Source: Oerskovia enterophila
GTDB lineage: Bacteria; Actinomycetota; Actinomycetes; Actinomycetales; Cellulomonadaceae
DNA length: 56,082 bases
Reading direction: 5' to 3'
Assembly (NCBI RefSeq): GCF_001692445.1
Contig: NZ_MAQA01000031.1
Span: 1-56,082, forward strand
Under the pieces are notes generated by a model. The model ran no database searches and had not been told where the DNA came from. It saw only the letters and a list, made by a program, of their open reading frames with translations. This document shows, piece by piece, positions 16,911-23,881 of this stretch. Each line of letters starts with the position of its first letter. Within the stretch, counting starts at the first letter, position 1. The translations under genes were made by a program, and so were the position numbers.

Positions 16911-18350
16911 ATGACCCGCCCACCCCGTCAGCTCAGCCTGAACCTCTTCATCCACCCGGCCGGCCACCACGAGGCGGCCTGGCGCCACCCGGACACCCAG
17001 CCCGAGCGCATCTTCACGGCCGACTTCTACACCGAGCTCGCCCGCACGGCCGAGGCCGCGACGTTCGACGCGGTCTTCTTCGCCGACGGTCCCGTCCTGC
17101 ACGACGGCGTCGAGTTCAACAGCGTCGGCCGCCTCGAACCGCTCCTGACGCTCGCGTCGATCGCAGCCGCGACCGAGCGGATCGGCCTCGTCGCGACGGC
17201 CTCGACCACGTTCTACGACCCGTACAACCTGGCGCGCCTCTTCTCGACGCTCGACCACCTGAGCAACGGACGGGCCGGGTGGAACATCGTGACCACGGCC
17301 TCCGAGGACGCGGCCCGCAACTTCGGCCTCGACTCCCACCCGGACCACGTCGAGCGGTACGCGCGGGCGGCCGAGTTCGTCGAGGTCGTCACCCGGCTCT
17401 GGGACAGCTGGGAGGACGACGCGGTCCTGATCGACCGCGCGTCGGGCCGCTACGCCGACCCCGCGAAGATCCACGACGTGGCCTTCCGCGGCAAGCACCT
17501 GCGCGTCGAGGGCGCGTTCAACGCGGCCCGCTCGCCCCAGGGCCACCCGGTCCTGGTCCAGGCGGGCGCCTCGAACGAGGGGCGCGCGTTCGCGAGCCGC
17601 TACGCCGAGGCGATCTTCACGGCCCACCAGCGTCTGGCCGACGCCCAGGCGTTCTACGCAGACATCAAGGCGGGGGCCGAAGCCCTGGGCCGGTCGCGCG
17701 ACGCGGTCAAGATCCTGCCGGGCATCAGCCCGTTCATCGCCTCGACCGAGGACGAGGCGCGGGCGCTCGAGCGCGAGTTCAACGAGCTCACGGTCCCCGA
17801 GTACGGGCTGCGCCAGCTCGAGAAGCTCACGGGCGTCCGCCTCGACCACGCGCAGCTCGACGGTCCCGTCCCGGCCGAGCTGTTCGCGGACGCGGGCGAC
17901 GTGACCGACAACTCGCGCAGCCGTCTCCAGGTCGTCGCGGGCATCGTCGAGCGCGAGCAGCCCACGGTCCGCGGCCTGCTCCACCGCCTCGCCGGGGCGC
18001 GCGGCCACCGCGTCGTCGCGGGCACGCCCGAGCAGGTCGCCGACACGATCGAGGAGTGGTTCACGCAGGGCGCCGCCGACGGCTTCAACGTCATGCCGCC
18101 GTACCTGCCGGGCGGCCTGGACGACTTCGCCGACCACGTCGTGCCGATCCTGCGCGAGCGCGGCCTGTTCCGTACGGAGTACGAGGGCACCACGCTGCGC
18201 GACCACCTCGGGCTCGAGCGCCCCGCGAGCCAGTACGCCTCGCCTGCTGCGGACCCGGCTCACGCCCTCCGCGACGCGAGCGGCACGGACGAGGCGAGCG
18301 ACGCCGTCGGGCAGGAGGAGGCCCGGACCGCGGAGCCGGTCCTGGCGTGA
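16911..18350 (+). CDS. LLM-class flavin monooxygenase (NtaA/SnaA/DszA type)
   Basis: 479 aa reduced-FMN monooxygenase. It opens with RQLSLNLFIHPAGHHEAAWR and shows TFDAVFFADGPVLH, ATASTTFYDPYNLARLFSTL, DHLSNGRAGWNIVTTAS and GHPVLVQAGASNEGRAFASR, all standard blocks of this family. It is homologous to the protein at 6256-7737 over the full length but belongs to a different operon. Expected to oxidise the compound imported by the upstream transporter, probably releasing sulfite or another sulfur species (inference). A separate flavin reductase is required and is not encoded nearby. Its stop overlaps the GTG of the MFS gene. Confidence 0.93.
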   Translation: MTRPPRQLSLNLFIHPAGHHEAAWRHPDTQPERIFTADFYTELARTAEAATFDAVFFADGPVLHDGVEFNSVGRLEPLLTLASIAAATERIGLVATASTTFYDPYNLARLFSTLDHLSNGRAGWNIVTTASEDAARNFGLDSHPDHVERYARAAEFVEVVTRLWDSWEDDAVLIDRASGRYADPAKIHDVAFRGKHLRVEGAFNAARSPQGHPVLVQAGASNEGRAFASRYAEAIFTAHQRLADAQAFYADIKAGAEALGRSRDAVKILPGISPFIASTEDEARALEREFNELTVPEYGLRQLEKLTGVRLDHAQLDGPVPAELFADAGDVTDNSRSRLQVVAGIVEREQPTVRGLLHRLAGARGHRVVAGTPEQVADTIEEWFTQGAADGFNVMPPYLPGGLDDFADHVVPILRERGLFRTEYEGTTLRDHLGLERPASQYASPAADPAHALRDASGTDEASDAVGQEEARTAEPVLA

Positions 18351-19603
18351 GCACGGGCACGAGCGCCCCGCCTGTCCGGCTGGCCTGGACCGTCCACGTC
18401 CCCGCCGGGGTCTGGGGCGTGGCCCAGGGCGCGGCGGCACCGGTCGTCGCGCTCGCGGCGCGCGAGCACGGCGCGTCGCTCGGCGCCGCAGGACTGGTCG
18501 TGGCGCTCGCCGGGCTGGGCCAGCTGATCGGCGACCTGCCCGCGGGGCGGCTCGTCTCCCGGTTCGGGGAGCGACGCTCGATCATCGGGGCGGGCGTCGT
18601 GGCCGTGGTCGGCGTGGCGCTGTGCCTGGTCTCGTGGTCGGTGGCCTCGCTCGCGGTGGGGGTGTTCCTCGCGGGGCTGTCCCAGGCCGTGTGGGGCCTC
18701 GCGCGCCAGACGTACCTGGCCGAGGCCGTCCCGTTCGCGCGCCGCGCGCGCGTCATGTCGACGGTCGCGGCCATGATGCGCGTCGGGTTCTTCGTGGGGC
18801 CGATCCTCGGCGCGGCGGCGATCGTGGCTGTCGGGACGCGCGGAGGGTTCGCGGTCCAGCTCGTGGCCGTGTGCGTCACGGCGGTCCTCATGGGCCGTGT
18901 TCCCGACGTCGGACGCTCCCCCCGGGCGGCCGGCTCGCCCGGCGGCGCGGGCACGCGGGAGGCGGGGCTGTGGCGCGTGGTGGTCGAGCACCGCCGGCTG
19001 CTGCGCACGCTCGGCCTGGGGGCCGCGCTCATGGGGCTCTCGCGCACGGCCCGCACCGTGGTCCTTCCCCTGTGGGCCGACGTCCTGGGCGTCGACGCCG
19101 CGACCACGAGCCTGGTCTTCGGGGCCAGCGCGGCGCTCGACGTCGCGGTCTCGATCCCCGCGGGCTACCTCATGGACAGGTTCGGCCGGCGCGCGCTCGC
19201 GGTCCCGTCGCTGCTGGTCCTGGCCGCGGGCTATCTCGCGCTGCCGTGGGCGGGCGGCGTCGCGTCGTTGACCGTCGTCGCCCTGGTCCTGGGGCTCGGG
19301 AACGGGCTGAGCAACGGCGTCATCATGACGCTCGGGGCCGACGTCGCGCCGCCCGCCCAGCGCGCCGAGTTCTTCGGGGCGTGGCGGCTCATGCACGACG
19401 CGGGGGCCTTCGCGGGTCCCCTCGTCGTCGCGGGCACGGCGCTCGTGGCCCCGCTCGGGGCCGCCGCGCTCGTGGTCGGGGCGGCGTCGGCCGCGGGCGG
19501 CGCGGTGCTCTGGCGGTACGTGCCCGTGTGGGCGCCGTGGCCCCGGCCGACGGCCCTGCTGGTCGGGCCTCCCCCGCTGGCGGACGAGGCCGTCCCCCGG
19601 TGA
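18347..19603 (+). CDS. MFS transporter
   Basis: 418 aa membrane protein with about 12 predicted segments in two halves, major facilitator superfamily. The loop between segments 2 and 3 reads PAGRLVSRFGERRSIIGAGV, a good MFS signature, and the second half repeats it as PAGYLMDRFGRRALAVPSLL. Start GTG 18347 overlaps the monooxygenase stop by 4 nt; longer open frames upstream are shadows. Its place at the end of a sulfur-scavenging operon suggests export of a by-product such as the carbon skeleton or sulfite, or uptake of a related compound; the sequence cannot decide. Confidence 0.9.
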   Translation: MSTGTSAPPVRLAWTVHVPAGVWGVAQGAAAPVVALAAREHGASLGAAGLVVALAGLGQLIGDLPAGRLVSRFGERRSIIGAGVVAVVGVALCLVSWSVASLAVGVFLAGLSQAVWGLARQTYLAEAVPFARRARVMSTVAAMMRVGFFVGPILGAAAIVAVGTRGGFAVQLVAVCVTAVLMGRVPDVGRSPRAAGSPGGAGTREAGLWRVVVEHRRLLRTLGLGAALMGLSRTARTVVLPLWADVLGVDAATTSLVFGASAALDVAVSIPAGYLMDRFGRRALAVPSLLVLAAGYLALPWAGGVASLTVVALVLGLGNGLSNGVIMTLGADVAPPAQRAEFFGAWRLMHDAGAFAGPLVVAGTALVAPLGAAALVVGAASAAGGAVLWRYVPVWAPWPRPTALLVGPPPLADEAVPR

Positions 19604-19652
19604 TCCTGGAGGCGCGCCGCGCCCGCGGACGGACCGAGAGAGGACCGAGCCC

Positions 19653-19871
19653 ATGACCGAGGACCGTGCTGCCGTCCCGCCCAGCGACCTCACGCCACGC
19701 ATCGGCAAGGTCGCGACGCGCGAGCTCGCCCACCACGGGTACACCCGCTACGAGGACCTCACGCGCGCGACGGCCAAGGAGCTGCTCGCGATCCACGGGG
19801 TCGGACCCACGTCGATCCGGATCCTGGGCGAGGAGCTCGCCGAGCGGGGATCGGGGTTCCGGGAGGGCTGA
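19653..19871 (+). CDS. Small helix-hairpin-helix protein, RNA polymerase alpha-CTD-like
   Basis: 72 aa. The segment ELAHHGYTRYEDLTRATAKE, then LLAIHGVGPTSIRILGEELA, matches the helix-hairpin-helix fold found in the RNA polymerase alpha C-terminal domain and in small stand-alone DNA-binding proteins of actinobacteria. It sits 49 bp after the MFS gene with GAGAGAGG before the ATG and could be co-transcribed with it. A role in DNA or nucleic-acid binding is likely; no specific target can be read. Confidence 0.75.
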   Translation: MTEDRAAVPPSDLTPRIGKVATRELAHHGYTRYEDLTRATAKELLAIHGVGPTSIRILGEELAERGSGFREG

Positions 19872-19933
19872 GCCGGTCGTCAGGCGCTCGGTCCGGACGA
19901 GCGGACGAACCGCCCCGGCGGGGTGGGCTGTCT

Positions 19934-20010
19934 GCCGAGCAGGTTCGGCTGGGCCGAACGTGCGTTCGCTGAGCAGGACCAGGTCCCGCCCAGCCGAACC
20001 TTCCCGGCAC
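19934..20010. terminator. Imperfect bidirectional stem-loop between convergent genes
   Basis: GCCGAGCAGGTTCGGCTGGG (from 19934) pairs with the CCCAGCCGAACCTTCCCGGC segment ending near 20008, giving a core stem of about 14 bp. A small inner hairpin CGAACG-TG-CGTTCG lies in the loop. It lies between the helix-hairpin-helix gene (plus) and the minus-strand gene ending at 20051. Confidence 0.6.
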
Positions 20011-20050
20011 GCTCACTCCCACGGCGTGCCCGACGTCCGACGCGAGGACC

Positions 20051-21052
20051 TCAGCGCCCCTGGCCCTCCCGAGAACGCGCCAGCTCACCGAGCGCCGCGG
20101 CCTGGGACCCGGTGAACGGCAGGTCGAACACGAGGAGCGCGTGCGCCGCACGGCCGACGAGGAGCGCGACGCGCTCGTCCTGGTCCGTGACCGCGCTCTC
20201 GGCGTCCGAGAGCGCGATGTCGAGCTCGGTCGCGGACCTGTCGATCCCGATGTTCAGGACGCCGGCGCGCACCTCGTCCCCGTCCTCCGCCTCGTCGTCC
20301 CACTCGGCCTGCGACAGCACGACGACCGCGACGAGCCCCAGCACGTCAGGTCGTTCGAGAGGGCTCCCGAGGGCCGCGTAGAGCCGCTTGCTCGCCTCGA
20401 TGCCGGCTCCGGTCCACCCGTCGCGAGCCTCGACCGGCGCTCCCTGCTCCGCGGCGATCGACGACGCGTCGACGTCGATCCACCCGTACTCGGGGTCGAG
20501 GTGGAACATCTGCGCGGCGGAGTCGTCTGCGACGCTCGGCCATGCCTTCTGGCGCCGCGTGCTCAGGCTCACGAGCACGTCCTTCCAGACCATGCGGTGG
20601 AGCGGGTCCTTCCACCTCTCGACGTCCCACCGGTCGCTCAGGTACCCCTCGGGGTCAGGGGTCTCGTAGGGCGCGACCGCCGGAGACGAGTCGTACGACC
20701 GCAGGTACGAGGGGTCCGCCGCGACGCGCGCGACGGCCTCCGGGCCGGCGACGATCACGGCGTCGACCGTCCGCAGGAAGCGACGGCGCGCGAACGGACG
20801 GTCCGGTCCGGTGAACGGGATCTCGCCGGCGAAACGCGCCACGGCCTCGGTGTCGAGCAGGTCGTGGGCCCGCTCGAGCTGGTCCTTGGCCTTCGCGAGC
20901 AGCTTGGGGTCCATGGTCGCCGCGGCCCGGAGCCACGTCTCGGTGCTCGACGGCGTCACGCGCCCCCCGTACGGAGCCAGCACCGTCCACAGCTCGTCCC
21001 ACGAGGACGGGTCGGACTTCTTCTTGCGGAACAGCGAACCGAACAGCGCCAT
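20051..21052 (-). CDS. Unknown protein, paralogue of the 12321-13298 gene
   Basis: 333 aa, start MALFGSLFRKKKSDPSSWDE with GAGGA 8 nt upstream. Shared blocks with its paralogue: LWTVLAPYGGRVTPSSTETW, FARRRFLRTVDAVIVAGPEA, RVAADPSYLRSYDS and GWIDVDASSI. The C-terminal half is acidic and has no recognised domain. No signal peptide or membrane segment. The two copies are both on the minus strand, 7 kb apart, each upstream-facing a short gene and separated by the sulfonate operon. Function unknown. Confidence 0.82.
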   Translation of the reverse strand: MALFGSLFRKKKSDPSSWDELWTVLAPYGGRVTPSSTETWLRAAATMDPKLLAKAKDQLERAHDLLDTEAVARFAGEIPFTGPDRPFARRRFLRTVDAVIVAGPEAVARVAADPSYLRSYDSSPAVAPYETPDPEGYLSDRWDVERWKDPLHRMVWKDVLVSLSTRRQKAWPSVADDSAAQMFHLDPEYGWIDVDASSIAAEQGAPVEARDGWTGAGIEASKRLYAALGSPLERPDVLGLVAVVVLSQAEWDDEAEDGDEVRAGVLNIGIDRSATELDIALSDAESAVTDQDERVALLVGRAAHALLVFDLPFTGSQAAALGELARSREGQGR

Positions 21053-21208
21053 CTAGGGGATCCTCACGTGAGCCGGGGTCGGCGAGAAGCGTAACCGGAC
21101 CACGTCGGCGAGCGACGCCGTCGGGCGCCGGAAGGCGAGCACGCAGGGTGCGCCGCGGGGCCACGCGGCGCCCGGTGGCGCCTCCGGCCAGCGGAGTCGC
21201 TCGAGCGC

Positions 21209-21568
21209 TCAGGCGCTGACGACCTGGATGACCTCGGTGTCGTCGTGCCGGCGCGCGAGCGCCGAGACCACAGGGGGCTTGGGCACCGGGGGCTGCGCCT
21301 TGACGCCCGTGCTCTTGCTGCGGCGCGGGCGCGTCGGCACGGCGACGCCGAGCGACTTGAAGACCTTGCGCAGCTCGGCCTCGGTCCAGCCCGCGGCGAG
21401 CGCCTCGGAGAAGGTCGCGGCGTAGGCACGCTCGGCCGCGTCGAGCTGGGCGCGGGCAGCGGCGACCTGCTCGGCCCGCTCGGCGAGCGCGCGACCTGCG
21501 TCCATGCGCTGGGCGAGGAGGTCGCGCAGCTGCGACTCGTACGTGGTGGCGGTCTCGTCGGCGCTCAT
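21209..21568 (-). CDS. Small coiled-coil protein of unknown function
   Basis: 119 aa. Residues 10-60 form an Ala/Glu/Arg-rich helix (QLRDLLAQRMDAGRALAERA onward) suited to a coiled coil. It is followed by WTEAELRKVFKSLGV and a basic, Pro-rich tail with PTRPRRSKSTG. It could bind nucleic acid through the basic part. The start is supported by TAGGTT exactly 6 nt before the ATG, typical of leaderless transcription. No family recognised. Confidence 0.75.
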   Translation of the reverse strand: MSADETATTYESQLRDLLAQRMDAGRALAERAEQVAAARAQLDAAERAYAATFSEALAAGWTEAELRKVFKSLGVAVPTRPRRSKSTGVKAQPPVPKPPVVSALARRHDDTEVIQVVSA

Positions 21569-21574
21569 GGCACC

Positions 21575-21580
21575 AACCTA
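21575..21580 (-). promoter_or_regulatory. -10 box of a leaderless promoter
   Basis: TAGGTT, followed after 6 nt by the ATG at 21568. There is no ribosome site, so transcription probably begins at or next to the start codon. Confidence 0.6.
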
Positions 21581-22582
21581 CGGCCTGACCTGCACGGTCG
21601 CCAGGATCGCGAGGTGATCCGTGCCGGGGATCGCGACCGTACCCACGTCGTCGACCCGCATGCCCCGGTCGACGACCACGTGGTCCAGGTCGGCGAGCGG
21701 CGGGTAGCGCCGGTCGGCGGGCCACGACAGGCTCACGCCCTGCCCCGCGAGGCGGGTCGCGTCGGCGAAGCGTCCGCCCAGGAGGTCGCGGAACGCCGAG
21801 TGGTCGTAGGTCGCGTTGAAGTCTCCGAGCAGGATCTGCGGCATGGGGTCGCCGTGCGCCGCGTCGCGCAGCAGCGCGAGGTCGTCCGTCCACAGGTCGA
21901 CGTCCCCGGGTGTGGGCGGGTGCGGGTGGACGGCCGTGACGCGCACCGAGGTCCCGTCCAGCCCGACGACGGCGCTCGGCTGGTGGAAACGGCTCGCCAC
22001 GCCCTCACGCTCGTCGGTCAGCGGGGTCGCGCTCCACAGCCCGCTGCCCGCGGCCCCCTCGGTCGGGTGGATCGCGGTCCACGAGTACGGCAGCACGTCC
22101 TCGATCCCGGCGGCCACCAGGTCGGCCTCGAACTCCTCGCTCAGCTCGACCACGCTCAGCAGCTCGACCTGCTGCTCCCGGACGGCCTCGACCACCGCCC
22201 GCGCGTCGGCACGCCCGTAGAGGACGTTGGTCGCCATGACGCGCAGGGTCCCGTCCGCCCCGGGCGCGATGCCCGGCCCCGGCACGAAGAACGGCACGAG
22301 CCACACCGCGTGCGCGACGACGAGAACCCCCGCGATCGCGCTGAGCACCCACCGCCGCCGGCTCAACGAGAGCAGCAGCACCACGAGCGCCGCGAGGGCG
22401 ACCCACGGCGTGAAGGACACGAGCTGCGCGAGGGGAGTGACGTCGTCGACCCCCAGGGCGCGCGCGAGCGTGAGCGCGCCCACCCCCGCGACGCACAGCG
22501 ACAGCACGACCGTCCACACCACGCCGCCGACTCGCCGTGCCCGGGACGGCGGACGGCGCGTGCTGAGAGCGGGGGCGCTCAC
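21578..22582 (-). CDS. Membrane-anchored endonuclease/exonuclease/phosphatase family protein (copy 2)
   Basis: 334 aa. Three N-terminal membrane segments (within residues 15-100) precede a DNase I-like fold domain. Catalytic-fold motifs: RVMATNVLYGRADA (metal-binding Asn), LLSVVELSEEFEAD (catalytic Glu), LLGDFNATYDHSAF (Asp/Asn) and LDHVVVD with GTDHLAILATV (Asp-His). Such proteins hydrolyse phosphodiester or phosphomonoester bonds outside or at the membrane. Start GTG 22582 overlaps the stop of the preceding paralogue, so the pair is translationally coupled. Substrate unknown. Confidence 0.9.
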   Translation of the reverse strand: MSAPALSTRRPPSRARRVGGVVWTVVLSLCVAGVGALTLARALGVDDVTPLAQLVSFTPWVALAALVVLLLSLSRRRWVLSAIAGVLVVAHAVWLVPFFVPGPGIAPGADGTLRVMATNVLYGRADARAVVEAVREQQVELLSVVELSEEFEADLVAAGIEDVLPYSWTAIHPTEGAAGSGLWSATPLTDEREGVASRFHQPSAVVGLDGTSVRVTAVHPHPPTPGDVDLWTDDLALLRDAAHGDPMPQILLGDFNATYDHSAFRDLLGGRFADATRLAGQGVSLSWPADRRYPPLADLDHVVVDRGMRVDDVGTVAIPGTDHLAILATVQVRP

Positions 22583-23667
22583 GGGGCGACCTGCACCGTG
22601 ACCGCGAGCGCGCGGTGGTCGGAGCCGGGGACCGCGAGCGACGTGAGGTCGTCGACCCGCATGCCCTCGTCGACCACGACGTGGTCGAGGTCGAGGAACG
22701 TCGGGACCCGCTCCCCCACGGGCCACGACAGGTTCAGGCCGCGCCCGGCCGTGCGCGTCGCGTCGTGGAACCGGTCGCCCAGGACCGCACGGAACGACGC
22801 GTGGTCGTACGTCGAGTTGAAGTCGCCCAGCAGCACCTGCGGCAGTGGCTCGTCGTGGGCACGGCGGGCGAGGTCGGCCATCTCCTGGTGCCACACGCCC
22901 GTGATCTCGGGGAGCGGCGGGACCGGATGGACGGCGGTCACGCGCACGGGCGTGCCGTCCACGTCGACGGTGGCTGCGGGCATGGCGAACGTGCTCCACT
23001 CTGTCGTGTCGGGGTCGGTCAGCGCTGTCCTGCTCCACAGGCCGCTCCCGGGCGAACCGGTGCCCACCTTGGCGTCGAGGTGGTGCGGCAGGACCGCCGC
23101 GATCCCTGCGGCTTCGAGGCGATCGTGGAAGTCGGCCGTGAGCTCGACGACCGCAAGCACGTCGGCGTCCTGCTCGTGGACCATCTGCACGACCGCGGCA
23201 GCGTCCGCCTGCCCGAAGTACGCGTTGACCGTCAGGACCCGCAGCGTGCCCCGGGCGTCTGCCTCGATGCCGCGTGCGATGCCCTGCCCGGGTACGAAGA
23301 ACGGCGCGACCCACGCGGCCTGCGCCGCGAGCGCGACCGCGCACAGGATCGCGAGCAGCCGGCGGCGCAGGGCCAGGGCCGTCGCGGCGACCAGGGGCGC
23401 GAGCGGGACGACCCACGGCGTGACGCCGACGACCTGCGCGAGGGGCGTGACGCCGTCGTACGGGACGGCGCGCACGAGCGTCATGGCCAGGACCAGCCCG
23501 CCCACGACCCACAGCACCAGCCCGACGGCGCGCCCACCGGGGCGGCGTCGGGCGCTGGGGGCGGTGGGGGCGGTCAGAGCGGCGGAGGTCGCCGTCGAGG
23601 CGGCGGCGGGTGAGGCGGCGGCCTCGGCGATGCTCGCGTCGCCAGCGGCACTCGTGTCCCCTGTCAT
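22579..23667 (-). CDS. Membrane-anchored endonuclease/exonuclease/phosphatase family protein (copy 1)
   Basis: 362 aa paralogue of the downstream gene, with the same layout: an Ala-rich N-terminal tail of about 45 residues, three membrane segments, then the DNase I-like domain. Motifs: RVLTVNAYFGQADAA, VLAVVELTADFHDR, LLGDFNSTYDHASF, LDHVVVDEGMRVDD and GSDHRALAVTV. All catalytic positions are kept in both copies. TAGGGT lies exactly 6 nt before ATG 23667, so the transcript is probably leaderless. The two genes form a coupled tandem duplication. Confidence 0.9.
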   Translation of the reverse strand: MTGDTSAAGDASIAEAAASPAAASTATSAALTAPTAPSARRRPGGRAVGLVLWVVGGLVLAMTLVRAVPYDGVTPLAQVVGVTPWVVPLAPLVAATALALRRRLLAILCAVALAAQAAWVAPFFVPGQGIARGIEADARGTLRVLTVNAYFGQADAAAVVQMVHEQDADVLAVVELTADFHDRLEAAGIAAVLPHHLDAKVGTGSPGSGLWSRTALTDPDTTEWSTFAMPAATVDVDGTPVRVTAVHPVPPLPEITGVWHQEMADLARRAHDEPLPQVLLGDFNSTYDHASFRAVLGDRFHDATRTAGRGLNLSWPVGERVPTFLDLDHVVVDEGMRVDDLTSLAVPGSDHRALAVTVQVAP

Positions 23668-23673
23668 GCAGCG

Positions 23674-23679
23674 ACCCTA
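23674..23679 (-). promoter_or_regulatory. -10 box of a leaderless promoter
   Basis: TAGGGT, then 6 nt, then ATG of the tandem phosphatase-family operon at 23667. No ribosome site is present. Confidence 0.6.
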
Positions 23680-23781
23680 TCGACCGGTTCGGGCTGTTCT
23701 GGGCTGGTCGGTCCGGGTGCAGCGCAGACTTGGTGCAGCGGGCGGGCTGATCCCGTGAAAGGCACCGTCGGTGGAACGAGA

Positions 23782-23829
23782 TCGGGCTCGTCGTCGGCCG
23801 TGGGGATCCACGAGCGACGACGAGCCCGA
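23782..23829. terminator. 15-bp stem-loop downstream of the GT2 fusion gene
   Basis: TCGGGCTCGTCGTCG (23782-23796) pairs perfectly with 23815-23829 around an 18-nt loop. It lies 52 bp after the stop of the minus-strand glycosyltransferase gene and is a likely terminator. Confidence 0.65.
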
Positions 23830-23881
23830 GCAGGGGGCGAGGAGTCAGCGGAAGTGCTGCACGAGGTCCGAGGACGTCGCG

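Noticed and set aside
21150-21171. Small GC hairpin after the coiled-coil gene
   Set aside because: Only 8 bp and expected by chance at this GC content; not enough to call a terminator.
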